64,000 nt of DNA from Bacillota bacterium (GCA_018817915.1 JAHISX010000084.1:1-64000), one strand, 5' to 3'. Shown: positions 7,427-16,977, counted from the first letter of the stretch. Notes: generated by a model from the letters alone, not told the origin. Made by a program: numbers and translations.

Positions 7427-9256
7427 TTATGATCTATAGCTTAATCCGTAACCAAATGGAAACATTACATAGGATTCATCATAGTTTGATCTTGTTGATG
7501 TGTATCCTATTTGAGAAATATCTTTTGGCCACGTAAATGATAACTTACCTGTAAAATCATAATCTCCAAAAATAACATCAGCAATACCAGATCCACCTTC
7601 TGATCCAGGTAGCCAAGCTGCAATGAATGCATCAAAATCATCTAAATAACTTCCTAAAACTAATGGACGTCCAGAAATTAGAATGCCTATAACATTTTTA
7701 CCAGCTGCTTGAGCTTGGTTTGCAATCAGAAGAGCAGCTGCATTATCAGGATGAGACAATCCAGTTGTTAGTGTTAATTGATCGTGATCACCAACACCTT
7801 CACTATAAGGTGTTTCAGTTAAAACTACAATCACTGTATCTGCATTTGCCCAAGTTGTTGCTAAACTAACACTTTGAGCGTTAACAACATTAGATAGAGC
7901 ATCCTTAATTGAGATGCCAACACCGATATCACTTGCAGTATTGCCTTGCCAATAAGTTGTCCAACCACCACACATATAGCCAACATGATCTACTGCTGGT
8001 CCTGTAATGTATATACTCTCATTATTTGATAAAGGCAATGCTTGACCATCATTTTTTAATAGAACAAGTGATTTTCTCACTGCTTCTCTTGCTAAATCCT
8101 GATGTTCTTGTGTGTAAAGATTTGTTTCTGGAGCAAGTCGATCAAATGGATGATCCATTAATCCTCTTGTATATTTGACTGTTAGAATTCTAGAAACTGC
8201 ATCATCAATTCTTTCTATAGAAATACGTTGATTCAAAACAGCTTGACTTAATGTGTCATATGCAGAAAGCCAATCAGATGGCTCCATTAACATGTCAACA
8301 CCAGTATTGACTGAATTAACAATTTGGTCGCTATAATCTCCTGGAAGTTGATGAATTGCATTCCAGTCACTAATAATGAATCCCTTAAATCCCATTTCTT
8401 CTTTTAAGACATCATGAATCCAATAATCATTACCATGCATCTTCATATCATTGATTGAACTATATGAAATCATGATGGTATCTACACCAGCTTCAATGGC
8501 TTCATAATAAGGTAGTAAATGAATATCTCTAATGGTTTGTTCATCAAGGATGACATTTCCCTGATCAACACCAAAAGCAGTCCCACCATCACCAACAAAG
8601 TGTTTGGTTGTTGCACTCACACCATTGTCTTGTAATCCTAAAATCATGGATTGTACAAGATTTTGATGAATGATTGGATTTTCGCTAAGTCCTTCATAGG
8701 TTCTTCCCCATGAAATATCTGATACAACACTGACAGCAGGTGCAAATGTCCATGTGATGCCAGTGACTCGCATTTCTTCTGCGGTTGCTTTTCCAATTTC
8801 ATACATCAAATCAGGATCATTTGCTGCACCTAATCCAATATTGTGAGGAAAAATAGTTGCTCCATAAAGATTGTTATTACCATGTACAGCATCAATACCA
8901 TAAATGATTGGAATTTCACTTGAACTATTTAAAGCACTTTGCTGATAATTGAAATACATTTGATACCAATCATCTGCAGTGTCAAGATAGGATGTTGGAT
9001 GAGATCCACCACCACTCAAAATAGACCCAATACCGTATGTTTCAACTTGTTCAGGAGAAATATATCCCCTTTCAGCTTGAATCATTTGAGCAACCTTTTC
9101 ATTAAGGCTCAAAGAGTCTAATTTTGATTCGACTAATTCAGCAATGGTAGGTTCTACCACTATGGGTGGTTCAATTGGTGGAACGATTTCGGTTGTACAG
9201 CCACTCATGAAAACCAGTGACAAAATGAAGATGAAAAGTCCAATAAATTTTTTCAT
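7427..9256 (-). CDS. GH3-family beta-glucosidase lipoprotein
   Basis: Secreted, lipid-anchored glycoside hydrolase of 609 residues. The signal peptide ends in a lipobox with Cys20 (LVFMSGC). The GH3 barrel shows GIDAVHG (120-126), TKHFVGDG (217-224) and the nucleophile Asp297 in GFIISDWNA. A second alpha/beta domain follows from about 390 and ends with the FPFGYGLSY motif. Typical substrates are beta-glucosides or related oligosaccharides; the exact one cannot be told. It lies between glyS and dnaG with 20-base gaps on both sides, in the slot where Bacillus has ccpN and yqfL. This is an unusual place for a carbohydrate enzyme. Confidence 0.92.
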   Translation of the reverse strand: MKKFIGLFIFILSLVFMSGCTTEIVPPIEPPIVVEPTIAELVESKLDSLSLNEKVAQMIQAERGYISPEQVETYGIGSILSGGGSHPTSYLDTADDWYQMYFNYQQSALNSSSEIPIIYGIDAVHGNNNLYGATIFPHNIGLGAANDPDLMYEIGKATAEEMRVTGITWTFAPAVSVVSDISWGRTYEGLSENPIIHQNLVQSMILGLQDNGVSATTKHFVGDGGTAFGVDQGNVILDEQTIRDIHLLPYYEAIEAGVDTIMISYSSINDMKMHGNDYWIHDVLKEEMGFKGFIISDWNAIHQLPGDYSDQIVNSVNTGVDMLMEPSDWLSAYDTLSQAVLNQRISIERIDDAVSRILTVKYTRGLMDHPFDRLAPETNLYTQEHQDLAREAVRKSLVLLKNDGQALPLSNNESIYITGPAVDHVGYMCGGWTTYWQGNTASDIGVGISIKDALSNVVNAQSVSLATTWANADTVIVVLTETPYSEGVGDHDQLTLTTGLSHPDNAAALLIANQAQAAGKNVIGILISGRPLVLGSYLDDFDAFIAAWLPGSEGGSGIADVIFGDYDFTGKLSFTWPKDISQIGYTSTRSNYDESYVMFPFGYGLSYRS

Positions 9257-9276
9257 GAATACCTTCGCTTTCTGAA

Positions 9277-10647
9277 TTAAAATTGTGTTGCCTTTTCAAT
9301 ATAACTACGAAGTTCAGCAATAGGAACTCTAACTTGTAACATTGTATCTCTGTTTCTAACTGTAACTGCTTGATCATTTTCAGTTTCATGGTCAACAGTA
9401 ATGCATAAGTATGTACCTATGGAATCTTGTCTTCTATACCGTTTGCCGATATTTTGTGTTTCATCATATACCACATCAAAATATTGGTTTAGTTCATTAT
9501 AAATGTCAAGTGCCTTTTGGCTATGATCTTTTTTCATTAAAGGTAAGATTGCTGCTTTATAAGGAGCAAGTGTAGGATGAATGTGCAAGATTTGTCTTGT
9601 ATCGCCTGATTCAAGTGTTTCTTCATCATAGCCATTGGTTAAGAATGCTAAGATGAGTCTTTCAACACCAACAGATGGTTCGATGACATAAGGCAAGTAT
9701 CTTTCATTCGTATCAGGATCTAAATATCCTAAATTCTCACCTGATTGAATTTGATGTGCTTTTAAGTCATAATCAGTTCTAGATGCAATACCCCATAATT
9801 CATCAAATCCCCATGGGAATTGAAAGCGAATATCAGTCGTTGCATTTGAATAATGACTCAATGCTTCTGGTTTATGGTCATCAAAGACTAAAGCATCTTT
9901 TTTTAGACCTAAAGAAATGAGCCAATCCATACAGAATGCTTTCCAGTAATTAAACCATTCAATTTCAGTACCTGGTTTGCAAAAGAATTCTAATTCCATT
10001 TGCTCAAATTCTCTGGTTCTAAAAATAAAATTACCTGGAGTGATTTCATTTCTAAAGGATTTACCAACTTGACAAACGCCAAATGGAACCTTTTTTCTAG
10101 TTGTTCTTTGAATGTTCTTGAAATTGATAAAAATACCTTGAGCAGTCTCTGGACGTAAATAAATTTGGTTTGCTTGTTCTAAAACAACACCTTGGTGTGT
10201 TTGAAACATCATATTAAATGCTCTAATAGGAAGAAATTCTTTCTTACCGCAATTAGGGCATGTGACTTCATGTTCAGTCAAGTATTGATACATCTTGTCT
10301 GTAGTCCATCCATCAGCTGAAACCGAAGGATCATGATCTTCAATCAATTTGTCTGCTCTAAATCTTTGATTGCAGCTCTTACATTCAGTTAGAGGATCAC
10401 TAAAACCACCAACGTGTCCGCTAGCCTTCCATACTTCACTGTTCATTAAGATGGAACTATCTAGTAAAACATTATTTGGTGTTTGTCTTTGAAATTTTTT
10501 AATCCATGCATCTTTGATGTTTTTCTTGAGCAAGCTTCCTAAAGGACCATAATCCCAAGTATTGGCAAGCCCACCATATAATTCACTGCCTTGGTAAATA
10601 TATCCAGTTGATTTTGCAAATTGAACGAGTTGGTCTAAAGTAACCAT
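9277..10647 (-). CDS. glyS: glycyl-tRNA synthetase, single-chain eukaryote-like type
   Basis: Class II synthetase charging tRNA-Gly, 456 residues, of the dimeric alpha2 type. Evidence includes the N-terminal YGGLANTWDYGPLG, the two zinc-ligand pairs Cys89/Cys92 and Cys130/Cys133 in an inserted finger, class II motif 2 region FRNEITPGNFIFRTREFEQMELEF and motif 3 EPSVGVERLILA. The C-terminal anticodon-binding domain runs from about 365. It lies 20 bases after recO, as in the Bacillus recO-glyQS order. Confidence 0.96.
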   Translation of the reverse strand: MVTLDQLVQFAKSTGYIYQGSELYGGLANTWDYGPLGSLLKKNIKDAWIKKFQRQTPNNVLLDSSILMNSEVWKASGHVGGFSDPLTECKSCNQRFRADKLIEDHDPSVSADGWTTDKMYQYLTEHEVTCPNCGKKEFLPIRAFNMMFQTHQGVVLEQANQIYLRPETAQGIFINFKNIQRTTRKKVPFGVCQVGKSFRNEITPGNFIFRTREFEQMELEFFCKPGTEIEWFNYWKAFCMDWLISLGLKKDALVFDDHKPEALSHYSNATTDIRFQFPWGFDELWGIASRTDYDLKAHQIQSGENLGYLDPDTNERYLPYVIEPSVGVERLILAFLTNGYDEETLESGDTRQILHIHPTLAPYKAAILPLMKKDHSQKALDIYNELNQYFDVVYDETQNIGKRYRRQDSIGTYLCITVDHETENDQAVTVRNRDTMLQVRVPIAELRSYIEKATQF

Positions 10648-10667
10648 GTGAACACATCCTTTAATGT

Positions 10668-11321
10668 CTATTGTAAATTTTTTAACGTTGATTGTAAATG
10701 ATACTGATAGTATTTTAAAATAAATTCTTTTATTTTATGAATAATCTCTGTTTCATACTGTTCTAAATCCTGATATGGTATAAAATTTAGCTTAAGTAAA
10801 ACAATTGCTTCTTTGATATCTAAATCAATGATGTTCGTTTCACCTTGATAGACTAAACCACCTTTTTCAATGTTAACACCTAATACTTTTCTGCCATCAG
10901 CATTCATGTCAAGAGGATAACCTAGAGGCTTTAAGATTTTAAGTGCAAAGCTTAAGCTAGCAATTTCAGGATACTTTGCGTGCAATGCCAGAATCAAATC
11001 CTGATAAATTTCTTGGTGGTTATAATCATCAACAATAAGTTGATCGATAATTTCAAGCATAAAGGCTGAATTTTTTGTGAGTAAATAATCCTCTTTTATT
11101 TTGGAGAAGTCATCAATGATTTTTGCTTCTGATAAGGTCAAAAAGCTCTTATCTTGATCCTTAAACTCAATTTGAGTTAAATATTGAGCCAAAATACGAT
11201 TGGGATGATTGAGCTTTTGAGAGCCTTGAGCAAGTAAGGTTTTTTTACCTTTTGGTGTATAAACGAATAAGAGTCGTGCATGCTCTTGATAGGGTTGCAC
11301 TTTATAAATCAAACCTTCCAT
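10668..11321 (-). CDS. recO: DNA repair protein RecO (divergent)
   Basis: RecO loads RecA onto SSB-covered single-stranded DNA with RecR. This 217-residue copy keeps the N-terminal OB-fold (about 1-80; VYTPKGKKTLLAQGSQ) and the helical C-terminal domain, but has no cysteine at all, so the zinc finger of many RecO proteins is missing. Its start codon overlaps the era stop by one base (TAATG), indicating coupling. The name relies partly on gene order era-recO-glyS. Confidence 0.85.
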   Translation of the reverse strand: MEGLIYKVQPYQEHARLLFVYTPKGKKTLLAQGSQKLNHPNRILAQYLTQIEFKDQDKSFLTLSEAKIIDDFSKIKEDYLLTKNSAFMLEIIDQLIVDDYNHQEIYQDLILALHAKYPEIASLSFALKILKPLGYPLDMNADGRKVLGVNIEKGGLVYQGETNIIDLDIKEAIVLLKLNFIPYQDLEQYETEIIHKIKEFILKYYQYHLQSTLKNLQ

Positions 11322-12217
11322 TAGCTATCTTCACCATAACCAAAAGCTTTTAAATCGCTCGGGCGATTACGCCAATCTTTTTTAATCTTAACCCATAAGG
11401 TCAAATGAATCTTGGTATTGAGTAAACTATTAATCTCTTTTCTTGCTTCGGTTCCAATTTTTTTAATCTTATCACCATTTTTACCGATTAGAATTTGTTT
11501 TTGTGTTGCACGTTCAACAATAATTAATGCTGAAACATCTAAAGTATTGAGTTCTTCATTTTCTTCTATGGATTCAATCACAACAGCAACCGAATGGGGA
11601 ACCTCTTGTTCAGTATGATATAAGATCTTTTCTCTAATCAGTTCAGACATAATCTGATATTCACTTTGATCGCTTTTCATCTCTTCTGGAAAATAAAGTG
11701 GACCTTCTGGTAGATAAGGAATTAAAGTTTCAACAAGTTTATCTAGATGTGTGTGATCCTTAGCTGATATTGGAAAAACACCTTCATATTCATGAGATCC
11801 TAAATATGAAATAATAACTTCATCTATTTCAGATCTATTTTTTAGTTCATCAATTTTATTGATAACCAAAAACACAGGAATTTTCGATCCTCTAAAGTAT
11901 TGAATAATAATATCTTCAGCCTCACCTTTAGGATTGTCAACGACAAATAAGACCATATCAACATCTTTAATCGAAGATACAGCTAGTTTGTCAATGGATT
12001 TATTAAGTAAGTCTTTACCTTTATGCATACCTGGTGTGTCTACAAAAATCATTTGATAATCTTTTTGTGTATAAACACCCATGATTCTATTTCTTGTCGT
12101 TTGTGGCTTAGGACTTATAATTGACACTTTTTCGCCTATAAGGGCATTAAGTAATGTTGATTTACCTACATTGGGGCGACCAACAATCGCAATAAAACCA
12201 GACTTATGACTACTCAT
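11321..12217 (-). CDS. era: GTPase Era
   Basis: Ribosome-assembly GTPase of 298 residues that binds the 3' end of 16S rRNA. G1 is GRPNVGKS (13-20), followed by G3 DTPGMH and G4 NKID. The C-terminal KH domain contains the signature LIGKNGDKIKKIGTEARKEI. Overlaps cdd by 8 bases and is coupled to recO. Length and motifs are fully normal. Confidence 0.97.
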   Translation of the reverse strand: MSSHKSGFIAIVGRPNVGKSTLLNALIGEKVSIISPKPQTTRNRIMGVYTQKDYQMIFVDTPGMHKGKDLLNKSIDKLAVSSIKDVDMVLFVVDNPKGEAEDIIIQYFRGSKIPVFLVINKIDELKNRSEIDEVIISYLGSHEYEGVFPISAKDHTHLDKLVETLIPYLPEGPLYFPEEMKSDQSEYQIMSELIREKILYHTEQEVPHSVAVVIESIEENEELNTLDVSALIIVERATQKQILIGKNGDKIKKIGTEARKEINSLLNTKIHLTLWVKIKKDWRNRPSDLKAFGYGEDS

Positions 12218-12611
12218 CTTTTGGTTTTTCGTCTAATATAAAGGCATATGGTAACAATCCATCAGGTGTCGTTTCCATCGTTTTGCCTTCAGTGTTTGCT
12301 AAAACAATCTTTGTATCTTTAGGTAACAATTCATGCATGACTTGACGGCAAGCTCCACAAGGTGAAACTGGGCCATGATCATTTGCTACAATTGTTATTG
12401 AAACAATATCTTCCTTTTTATAGCCCTGGCTATACAAAGAAAATAATGCGCTTCTTTCAGCACAATTAGATAGTCCAAATGATGCATTCTCAATATTTGC
12501 ACCAAGTACATAAGTACCATCCTTGAGTAATATTGCTGCGCCTACCTTAAAATTTGAATAGGGTGTATATGCACGACTTCTTGCAAGTAATGCTTGTTCT
12601 AAATCCTTCAT
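12210..12611 (-). CDS. cdd: cytidine deaminase
   Basis: Zinc enzyme of 133 residues converting cytidine and deoxycytidine to uridine forms in pyrimidine salvage. The active site is complete: Cys50-Ala-Glu52 (CAE) and PCGAC with Cys85 and Cys88 as the other zinc ligands, plus FKVGAA and ENASFG for substrate binding. It lies between ybeY and era; dgkA, present here in Bacillus, is absent. Confidence 0.95.
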   Translation of the reverse strand: MKDLEQALLARSRAYTPYSNFKVGAAILLKDGTYVLGANIENASFGLSNCAERSALFSLYSQGYKKEDIVSITIVANDHGPVSPCGACRQVMHELLPKDTKIVLANTEGKTMETTPDGLLPYAFILDEKPKDE

Positions 12612-12613
12612 GT

Positions 12614-13030
12614 CTAATTCCTTTCTAAGTTCGCATTCTTTAAAATGCGCTCCTGTTCAATTATCATTAGTTTTTCTTCCTCTTCGGTATGATGATCATA
12701 TCCCAAGAGATGTAAATATCCATGAACTGCTAAAAATCCTATTTCTCTTTCAAATGAATGACCATAGTCAAGTGCTTGGCTTCTAGCTTGTTCAATTGAA
12801 ATAAATATATCACCAATAGAGTCATCTTTTTCATCATCATTGATAAAACTTAATACATCTGTTGGTCTATCTATTTGGCGATAAGTCAAATTCATCTGAT
12901 GAATTGCATGTTGATCTAAAAAGATAATTTGCATATTTTTATCATTTTTAATTGGTTTGAATATCTTTTGGAGAATATCCTTTATCGGTTTGATATCTTC
13001 TTTGGTTTGATTATGAAGTTGGATTTTCAT
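12614..13030 (-). CDS. ybeY: endoribonuclease YbeY, rRNA maturation factor
   Basis: Metal-dependent RNase for 16S rRNA 3' processing and ribosome quality control. The zinc motif HGYLHLLGYDH is intact near the C-terminus, and the upstream RPTDVLSF motif is typical. I start at ATG 13030 (MKIQLHNQ); the frame stays open 11 codons further into phoH, but that extension has no family match. The chosen start overlaps the phoH end by 20 bases. 138 residues. Confidence 0.94.
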   Translation of the reverse strand: MKIQLHNQTKEDIKPIKDILQKIFKPIKNDKNMQIIFLDQHAIHQMNLTYRQIDRPTDVLSFINDDEKDDSIGDIFISIEQARSQALDYGHSFEREIGFLAVHGYLHLLGYDHHTEEEEKLMIIEQERILKNANLERN

Positions 13031-13973
13031 TATTCTCGTACCTTTCAAGTATGTGTTGAACAAGTGGGTGTCTCACGACATCAATCTTCTCAAATTGAAC
13101 AATCTTGATATCCTCTAATCCTTCAAGTAGATGAAGTGCTTGATTTAGACCAGATGATGCACCTTTAGGTAAATCTGTTTGTGATGGGTCACCTGTAATA
13201 ACCATTTTAGATGCAAAGCCTAAACGCGTAAGAAACATCTTCATTTGAACTTGAGTCGTATTTTGAGCTTCATCTAAAATGACGAAAGCATTTTCTAATG
13301 TTCTACCTCGCATATAAGCAAGAGGAGCAATCTCAATAATGCCTTTTTCCATTAAACTTAGTGTGGTTTGCATCCCCAACATTTCATAAAGGGCATCATA
13401 GAGAGGTACAAGGTATGGATCGACCTTATCTTTTAAATCTCCTGGTAAGAATCCAAGATTTTCACCAGCCTCAACGACTGGTCTTGTTAAAATTAATTTT
13501 TTGATTTTACTATTTTTTAAATCAGCAACTGCTTGAGCAACTGCTAAATATGTTTTACCTGTTCCAGCAGGTCCAACACCAAATACTAGATCGTAATTTG
13601 AAATAGCATCAACATATATTTTTTGATTGAATGTTTTCGGATAAATTGAACGACCAGAATCATTGACTAAAACCTTTCTCCGGTTTTGATAGAGCTCAAA
13701 CACATTGTCTAATTGATCTTTTTCGGCTAATTTGATGATATACATAACATCACGTTCTGATAATTGAATTTGATGTTCTGCAAGCTCGATTAAGACAGCA
13801 AAAATAGCTTCCAACAATGGTAGCTGTTCCTTTGGAGCATCAGTAATTATTTCAGAACCCATTAGAGAAACATTCATACCTAGATATTGCTTGAAAACTA
13901 GAAGGTTACGATCTTGTATGCCCACCAATCTTGCGATGGCTTCGGCATGATGAATTTGTCGATTTAATTTCAT
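13011..13973 (-). CDS. phoH: PhoH-like ATPase
   Basis: Cytoplasmic P-loop ATPase of 320 residues, thought to act with YbeY in RNA metabolism. Walker A is GPAGTGKTYLA, and FVILDEAQNTT is the Walker B/DEAQ motif. GAGENLGFLPGDLKDKVDPYL-type residues are conserved. First gene of the cluster, preceded by an extended -10 promoter at 13999-14004. Confidence 0.95.
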   Translation of the reverse strand: MKLNRQIHHAEAIARLVGIQDRNLLVFKQYLGMNVSLMGSEIITDAPKEQLPLLEAIFAVLIELAEHQIQLSERDVMYIIKLAEKDQLDNVFELYQNRRKVLVNDSGRSIYPKTFNQKIYVDAISNYDLVFGVGPAGTGKTYLAVAQAVADLKNSKIKKLILTRPVVEAGENLGFLPGDLKDKVDPYLVPLYDALYEMLGMQTTLSLMEKGIIEIAPLAYMRGRTLENAFVILDEAQNTTQVQMKMFLTRLGFASKMVITGDPSQTDLPKGASSGLNQALHLLEGLEDIKIVQFEKIDVVRHPLVQHILERYENNENPTS

Positions 13974-13998
13974 TAAATCCGCTCCTTACCGTGTATTT

Positions 13999-14007
13999 AT
14001 TATACCA
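13999..14007 (-). promoter_or_regulatory. extended -10 promoter of the phoH-to-trmK cluster
   Basis: The minus strand reads TGGTATAAT, a TG-extended -10, 25 bases upstream of the phoH start. No good -35 is visible, which fits an extended -10 promoter. It may drive phoH through trmK, since gaps downstream are 20 bases or less. Confidence 0.55.
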
Positions 14008-14021
14008 CATGCCCAAAAATA

Positions 14022-14048
14022 AAAAAGCACTGGTGTACTTTTTTTTAG
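14022..14048. terminator. second, A/T-flanked hairpin after rpsU
   Basis: AAAAAG-CAC-TG-GTG-(TA)-CTTTTT is a bulged hairpin between rpsU and the phoH promoter. It could back up the stronger terminator at 14057-14080 in either direction. Confidence 0.4.
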
Positions 14049-14056
14049 TCGAAATA

Positions 14057-14080
14057 TAAAAACGCACCATTTAAAGTGCG
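14057..14080 (-). terminator. rpsU terminator
   Basis: On the minus strand CGCAC-TTTAAATG-GTGCG is followed by TTTTTATATTT shortly after the rpsU stop codon. Confidence 0.75.
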
Positions 14081-14093
14081 AATTTCATAAACT

Positions 14094-14267
14094 TTACTTT
14101 TTCTTGGCGCGTGCTGCACGTGCTGCTTCTTTACGTGCTACACTAGGTTTCATGTAAAATTCACGCTTGCGTGCTTCTTGGAGGTTTCCTGACTTAGAAA
14201 CGTCACGTTTAAAGCGGCGTAAAGCATCTTCAATTGATTCTTTTTCGCGAACGATTGTTTTAGGCAT
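14094..14267 (-). CDS. rpsU: 30S ribosomal protein S21
   Basis: Small basic ribosomal protein of 57 residues. [20 protein letters not shown] is the classic S21 start, and the lysine/arginine-rich tail [12 protein letters not shown] is typical. Start ATG 14267 is chosen because GGAGGG lies a few bases upstream; an upstream in-frame ATG would place that site inside the gene. It has its own consensus promoter and terminator. Confidence 0.96.
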   Translation of the reverse strand: MPKTIVREKESIEDALRRFKRDVSKSGNLQEARKREFYMKPSVARKEAARAARAKKK

Positions 14268-14306
14268 TGTCTGCCCTCCTTCCACGCTAGGTTCATAGCC
14301 TGTTTC

Positions 14307-14335
14307 ATTATATATGATTTTTAAAAATTTGTCAA
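14307..14335 (-). promoter_or_regulatory. perfect consensus promoter of rpsU
   Basis: The minus strand carries TTGACA (14330-14335), exactly 17 bases, then TATAAT (14307-14312). All 12 hexamer bases match the sigma-A consensus. Confidence 0.9.
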
Positions 14336-14341
14336 AATAAT

Positions 14342-15037
14342 TTAATATTTTTTAGTTGAAAGATAGCTTAATGCATAAAGGCATGCAGCTTCTGTTGGAA
14401 TGATGTTATGTCCAAGAGAAATAGAGATTGCTTTTTTATCTTGTAGCATTTCTCTTTCTGCAACAGTGATACCACCTTCAGGACCAATAATGAGGGCAAT
14501 CTTCATCCCTTTTATTGATTGAGGAATCACTTGATCAATCATTTGAGTCTTATTGTTTTCATCAGCAAGTAAGATTAAATCAAATGAATCAAATTTGATT
14601 TGATTTAAAGACTTTTCAAAAAAGATTTTTGGGACATCAAATCGATGTGCAAGTTCTGATGCTTCTTTAGCTATCATAGATAGTCTTTTCAATTTATTGT
14701 CTGTATTTTCCAATTTAGCGATACTTCTTTGCATTGGTGTAAATATGATTTTGTTAGCTCCAAAGATGGCTCCATATTTCACAACAAATTCATTTTTTGA
14801 ACCTTTTGGTAAGCCCTGAATAAGAGTAACATCCATAACTGAGGGTTGATCCAATTGGCGAATCACTTGATATGAAACCTCTGATCCTTCAATCTTAATT
14901 GAAGCTAAAAAACATTGCTCTTTTGAGCAAACAATGATTTCTTCTCCATCATTCATACGCATCACTTTAATCATGTGATGAGCATCTTGACCAGTAATCG
15001 GTTGATTCAGTTGATCTAAAAAGTATCTTTGTGGCAT
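14342..15037 (-). CDS. rsmE: 16S rRNA (uracil-1498-N3)-methyltransferase
   Basis: SPOUT-class SAM methyltransferase acting on 16S rRNA U1498, 231 residues. The N-terminal PUA-like part is [28 protein letters not shown], and the C-terminal trefoil knot has IIGPEGGIT and [15 protein letters not shown] 15037 is used because GAGGAG lies four bases upstream; the frame extends 14 codons further without a site. Confidence 0.95.
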   Translation of the reverse strand: MPQRYFLDQLNQPITGQDAHHMIKVMRMNDGEEIIVCSKEQCFLASIKIEGSEVSYQVIRQLDQPSVMDVTLIQGLPKGSKNEFVVKYGAIFGANKIIFTPMQRSIAKLENTDNKLKRLSMIAKEASELAHRFDVPKIFFEKSLNQIKFDSFDLILLADENNKTQMIDQVIPQSIKGMKIALIIGPEGGITVAEREMLQDKKAISISLGHNIIPTEAACLYALSYLSTKKY

Positions 15038-15105
15038 AGAACTCCTCATCCAATGAAAAAAGCGCTTCTTTGGAAACACTTTTTACTTATCAGTATGCAT
15101 TTGAA

Positions 15106-15333
15106 TTAGTGTGGCAAATTGTTTGATAAAACAACTGTAACTACCAAAATGACGGATAATACTGCAGCTGTACGCATTAAAAATAATTCAAAACCTCTAG
15201 TTTTCTTATTCTTAAATAATTCAGACTTTTCACCACTAAAGGCGTCTTTAATATTATCTGTTGAATGCATCATCATGACGACTGTTGCAAGTAAAACTGC
15301 TGTTACTATGACTATATAATCTACCCAAATCAT
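15106..15333 (-). CDS. secG: preprotein translocase subunit SecG
   Basis: Small membrane subunit of the SecYEG channel, 75 residues, with two TM segments at about 3-24 and 53-74 and a polar loop (SGEKSELFKNKKTRGFELFLMR) matching the usual SecG loop. Start ATG 15333 follows AGGAGG with a six-base spacer; the upstream in-frame codons contain that site. Many exported proteins in this window would use this channel. Confidence 0.85.
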   Translation of the reverse strand: MIWVDYIVIVTAVLLATVVMMMHSTDNIKDAFSGEKSELFKNKKTRGFELFLMRTAAVLSVILVVTVVLSNNLPH

Positions 15334-15443
15334 AAACTTCCTCCTAAAACTCAATTAATGATAACAAATTTTGCATTTTTTGTCAATGTATATCTTAACA
15401 TTAACATAGTTTATTCTAAAAAGAATAGGATGTCAAACCTGAA

Positions 15444-15974
15444 TCAATTTTTTGCTTCATTTGTTGGAAAATGATGCGCAGGAATGCCTTTTAACCGACT
15501 ATTTGCAGGTGCATCCTTAACAACTACTGAATTTGCGCCAATAATAGAATTATCTCCAATATGCACAGGACCAATAATTTTAGCACCTGCATACACGATA
15601 ACGTTTCTACCTAATTTTGGATGACGATCTACTTTATCAAAAGTATTCGCGCCTAAAGTGACACCGTGATATAACACACAGTGATCACCAACAACTGCTG
15701 TTTCTCCAATAACTAACCCCATACCATGGTCAATAAAGACACATTTACCAATCACTGCTGCTGGATGAATATCAATACCCGTTTTTTTACGTGTTCGATA
15801 TGAAATCCATCTGGCTAGATTTTTTAACCCTTTTAAATAAAGCTTGTGGGCGAATCTATGTCTTCTCAATGCAATGACACCTGGATATGTGAAATAGATC
15901 ATCAATTTACAAGGTGCTGCTGGATCATATCTTTTAGCAGCTGCAACATCACCTCGTGTACATTTAAATGCCAT
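15444..15974 (-). CDS. cysE: serine O-acetyltransferase
   Basis: Makes O-acetylserine, the substrate of the neighbouring cysteine synthase. Left-handed beta-helix hexapeptide repeats fill about 55-160: [23 protein letters not shown]-type units, then GVTLGANTF and [17 protein letters not shown]. Catalytic His and Asp lie in IDHGMG and around YHGVTLG. The length (176) and N-terminal [18 protein letters not shown] match the short Gram-positive CysE when started at ATG 15974, which overlaps the cysK stop by 11 bases. A TTG further up at 16031 has a better ribosome site and cannot be excluded. Confidence 0.93.
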   Translation of the reverse strand: MAFKCTRGDVAAAKRYDPAAPCKLMIYFTYPGVIALRRHRFAHKLYLKGLKNLARWISYRTRKKTGIDIHPAAVIGKCVFIDHGMGLVIGETAVVGDHCVLYHGVTLGANTFDKVDRHPKLGRNVIVYAGAKIIGPVHIGDNSIIGANSVVVKDAPANSRLKGIPAHHFPTNEAKN

Positions 15975-16899
15975 CGTTATATAATGCTGTCGATAAATAT
16001 CTTTCACCAGTGTCACAAGTGATGACAACAATCCTCTTTCCTTTATTTTCTTCTAGTATTGCAAGTTGAGTTGCTGCATATAGGATTGCTCCTGATGAAA
16101 TACCAGCAAAGACACCTTCAGTTTTAGCATATTGTCTAGCAGTTTCAAAAGCATCTTCATTTGATACTGTAATGATTTGATCAATAATTTTTGTGTTGAG
16201 TACACTAGGAATAAATCCAGCACCAATACCTTGGATTTTATGAGGTCCTGGTTTACCACCTGATAAAACTGGAGAATCTTTAGGCTCAACAGCCACTATT
16301 TGAATGTTAGGATTATATTTTTTCAATACTTCTCCTACGCCTGTAATTGTTCCACCTGTGCCTACACCTGCTATGAATATATCAATCTTTCCACCTGTAT
16401 CTTCAAGAATTTCTATTGCTGTGGTTTTGCGATGAATTTCTGGATTAGCTAAGTTCTCAAACTGCATTGGTATGATATAGTTAGGATTTGCTTGTTGTAA
16501 TTGATTTGCTTTTTCTATAGATCCTTTCATCCCTAAAGAACCATCTGTTAAGATCACTGTTGCACCAAGTGCTTTTGCGACAAGTATTCTTTCTTTAGAA
16601 ACTGATTCAGGCATTGTTAAAATGAGATTATACCCTTTTGCTGCACAAACAAAAGCTAAGCCAATACCTGTATTACCTGATGTTGGTTCAACGAATACAG
16701 TTTGTTCATTCACTAATCCTAATTTTTCAATGGATTCTATTAATGCCATTGCCAAACGGTCCTTAACACTTGATAATGGATTATGATTCTCCAGTTTTGC
16801 GATAATTTCCGCTTTACTACCTACTAATTTTTCATATCTATTCAATCGAAGCATCGGCGTTTTACCAATGAGTTCGACATAATTATTTGCTATTTTCAT
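15964..16899 (-). CDS. cysK: cysteine synthase (O-acetylserine sulfhydrylase)
   Basis: PLP enzyme forming cysteine from O-acetylserine and sulfide. Lys46 in [11 protein letters not shown] is the Schiff-base lysine; TSGNTGIG binds substrate, [12 protein letters not shown] holds the PLP phosphate, and the [11 protein letters not shown] and SSGAI loops are typical. ATG 16899 has AGGAG seven bases upstream; the longer open frame lacks one. 311 residues. Forms an overlapping operon with cysE, a complete serine-to-cysteine route, while sdaA nearby degrades serine. Confidence 0.95.
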   Translation of the reverse strand: MKIANNYVELIGKTPMLRLNRYEKLVGSKAEIIAKLENHNPLSSVKDRLAMALIESIEKLGLVNEQTVFVEPTSGNTGIGLAFVCAAKGYNLILTMPESVSKERILVAKALGATVILTDGSLGMKGSIEKANQLQQANPNYIIPMQFENLANPEIHRKTTAIEILEDTGGKIDIFIAGVGTGGTITGVGEVLKKYNPNIQIVAVEPKDSPVLSGGKPGPHKIQGIGAGFIPSVLNTKIIDQIITVSNEDAFETARQYAKTEGVFAGISSGAILYAATQLAILEENKGKRIVVITCDTGERYLSTALYNDGI

Positions 16900-16921
16900 G
16901 TAATCACTCCTATCCTTAGTT

Positions 16922-16927
16922 ATTATA
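16922..16927 (-). promoter_or_regulatory. -10 box of the cysK-cysE promoter
   Basis: TATAAT on the minus strand, 23 bases upstream of the cysK start. The -35 region is weak. Confidence 0.45.
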
Positions 16928-16977
16928 CTTTTTTTTGTCTTCGAATGCATGAAATACGACTGCAAAGTTCATTATGT

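Noticed and set aside
9171-9395. 74-residue minus-strand ORF
   Set aside because: It overlaps the end of glyS and the start of the GH3 gene in another frame and has no family features.
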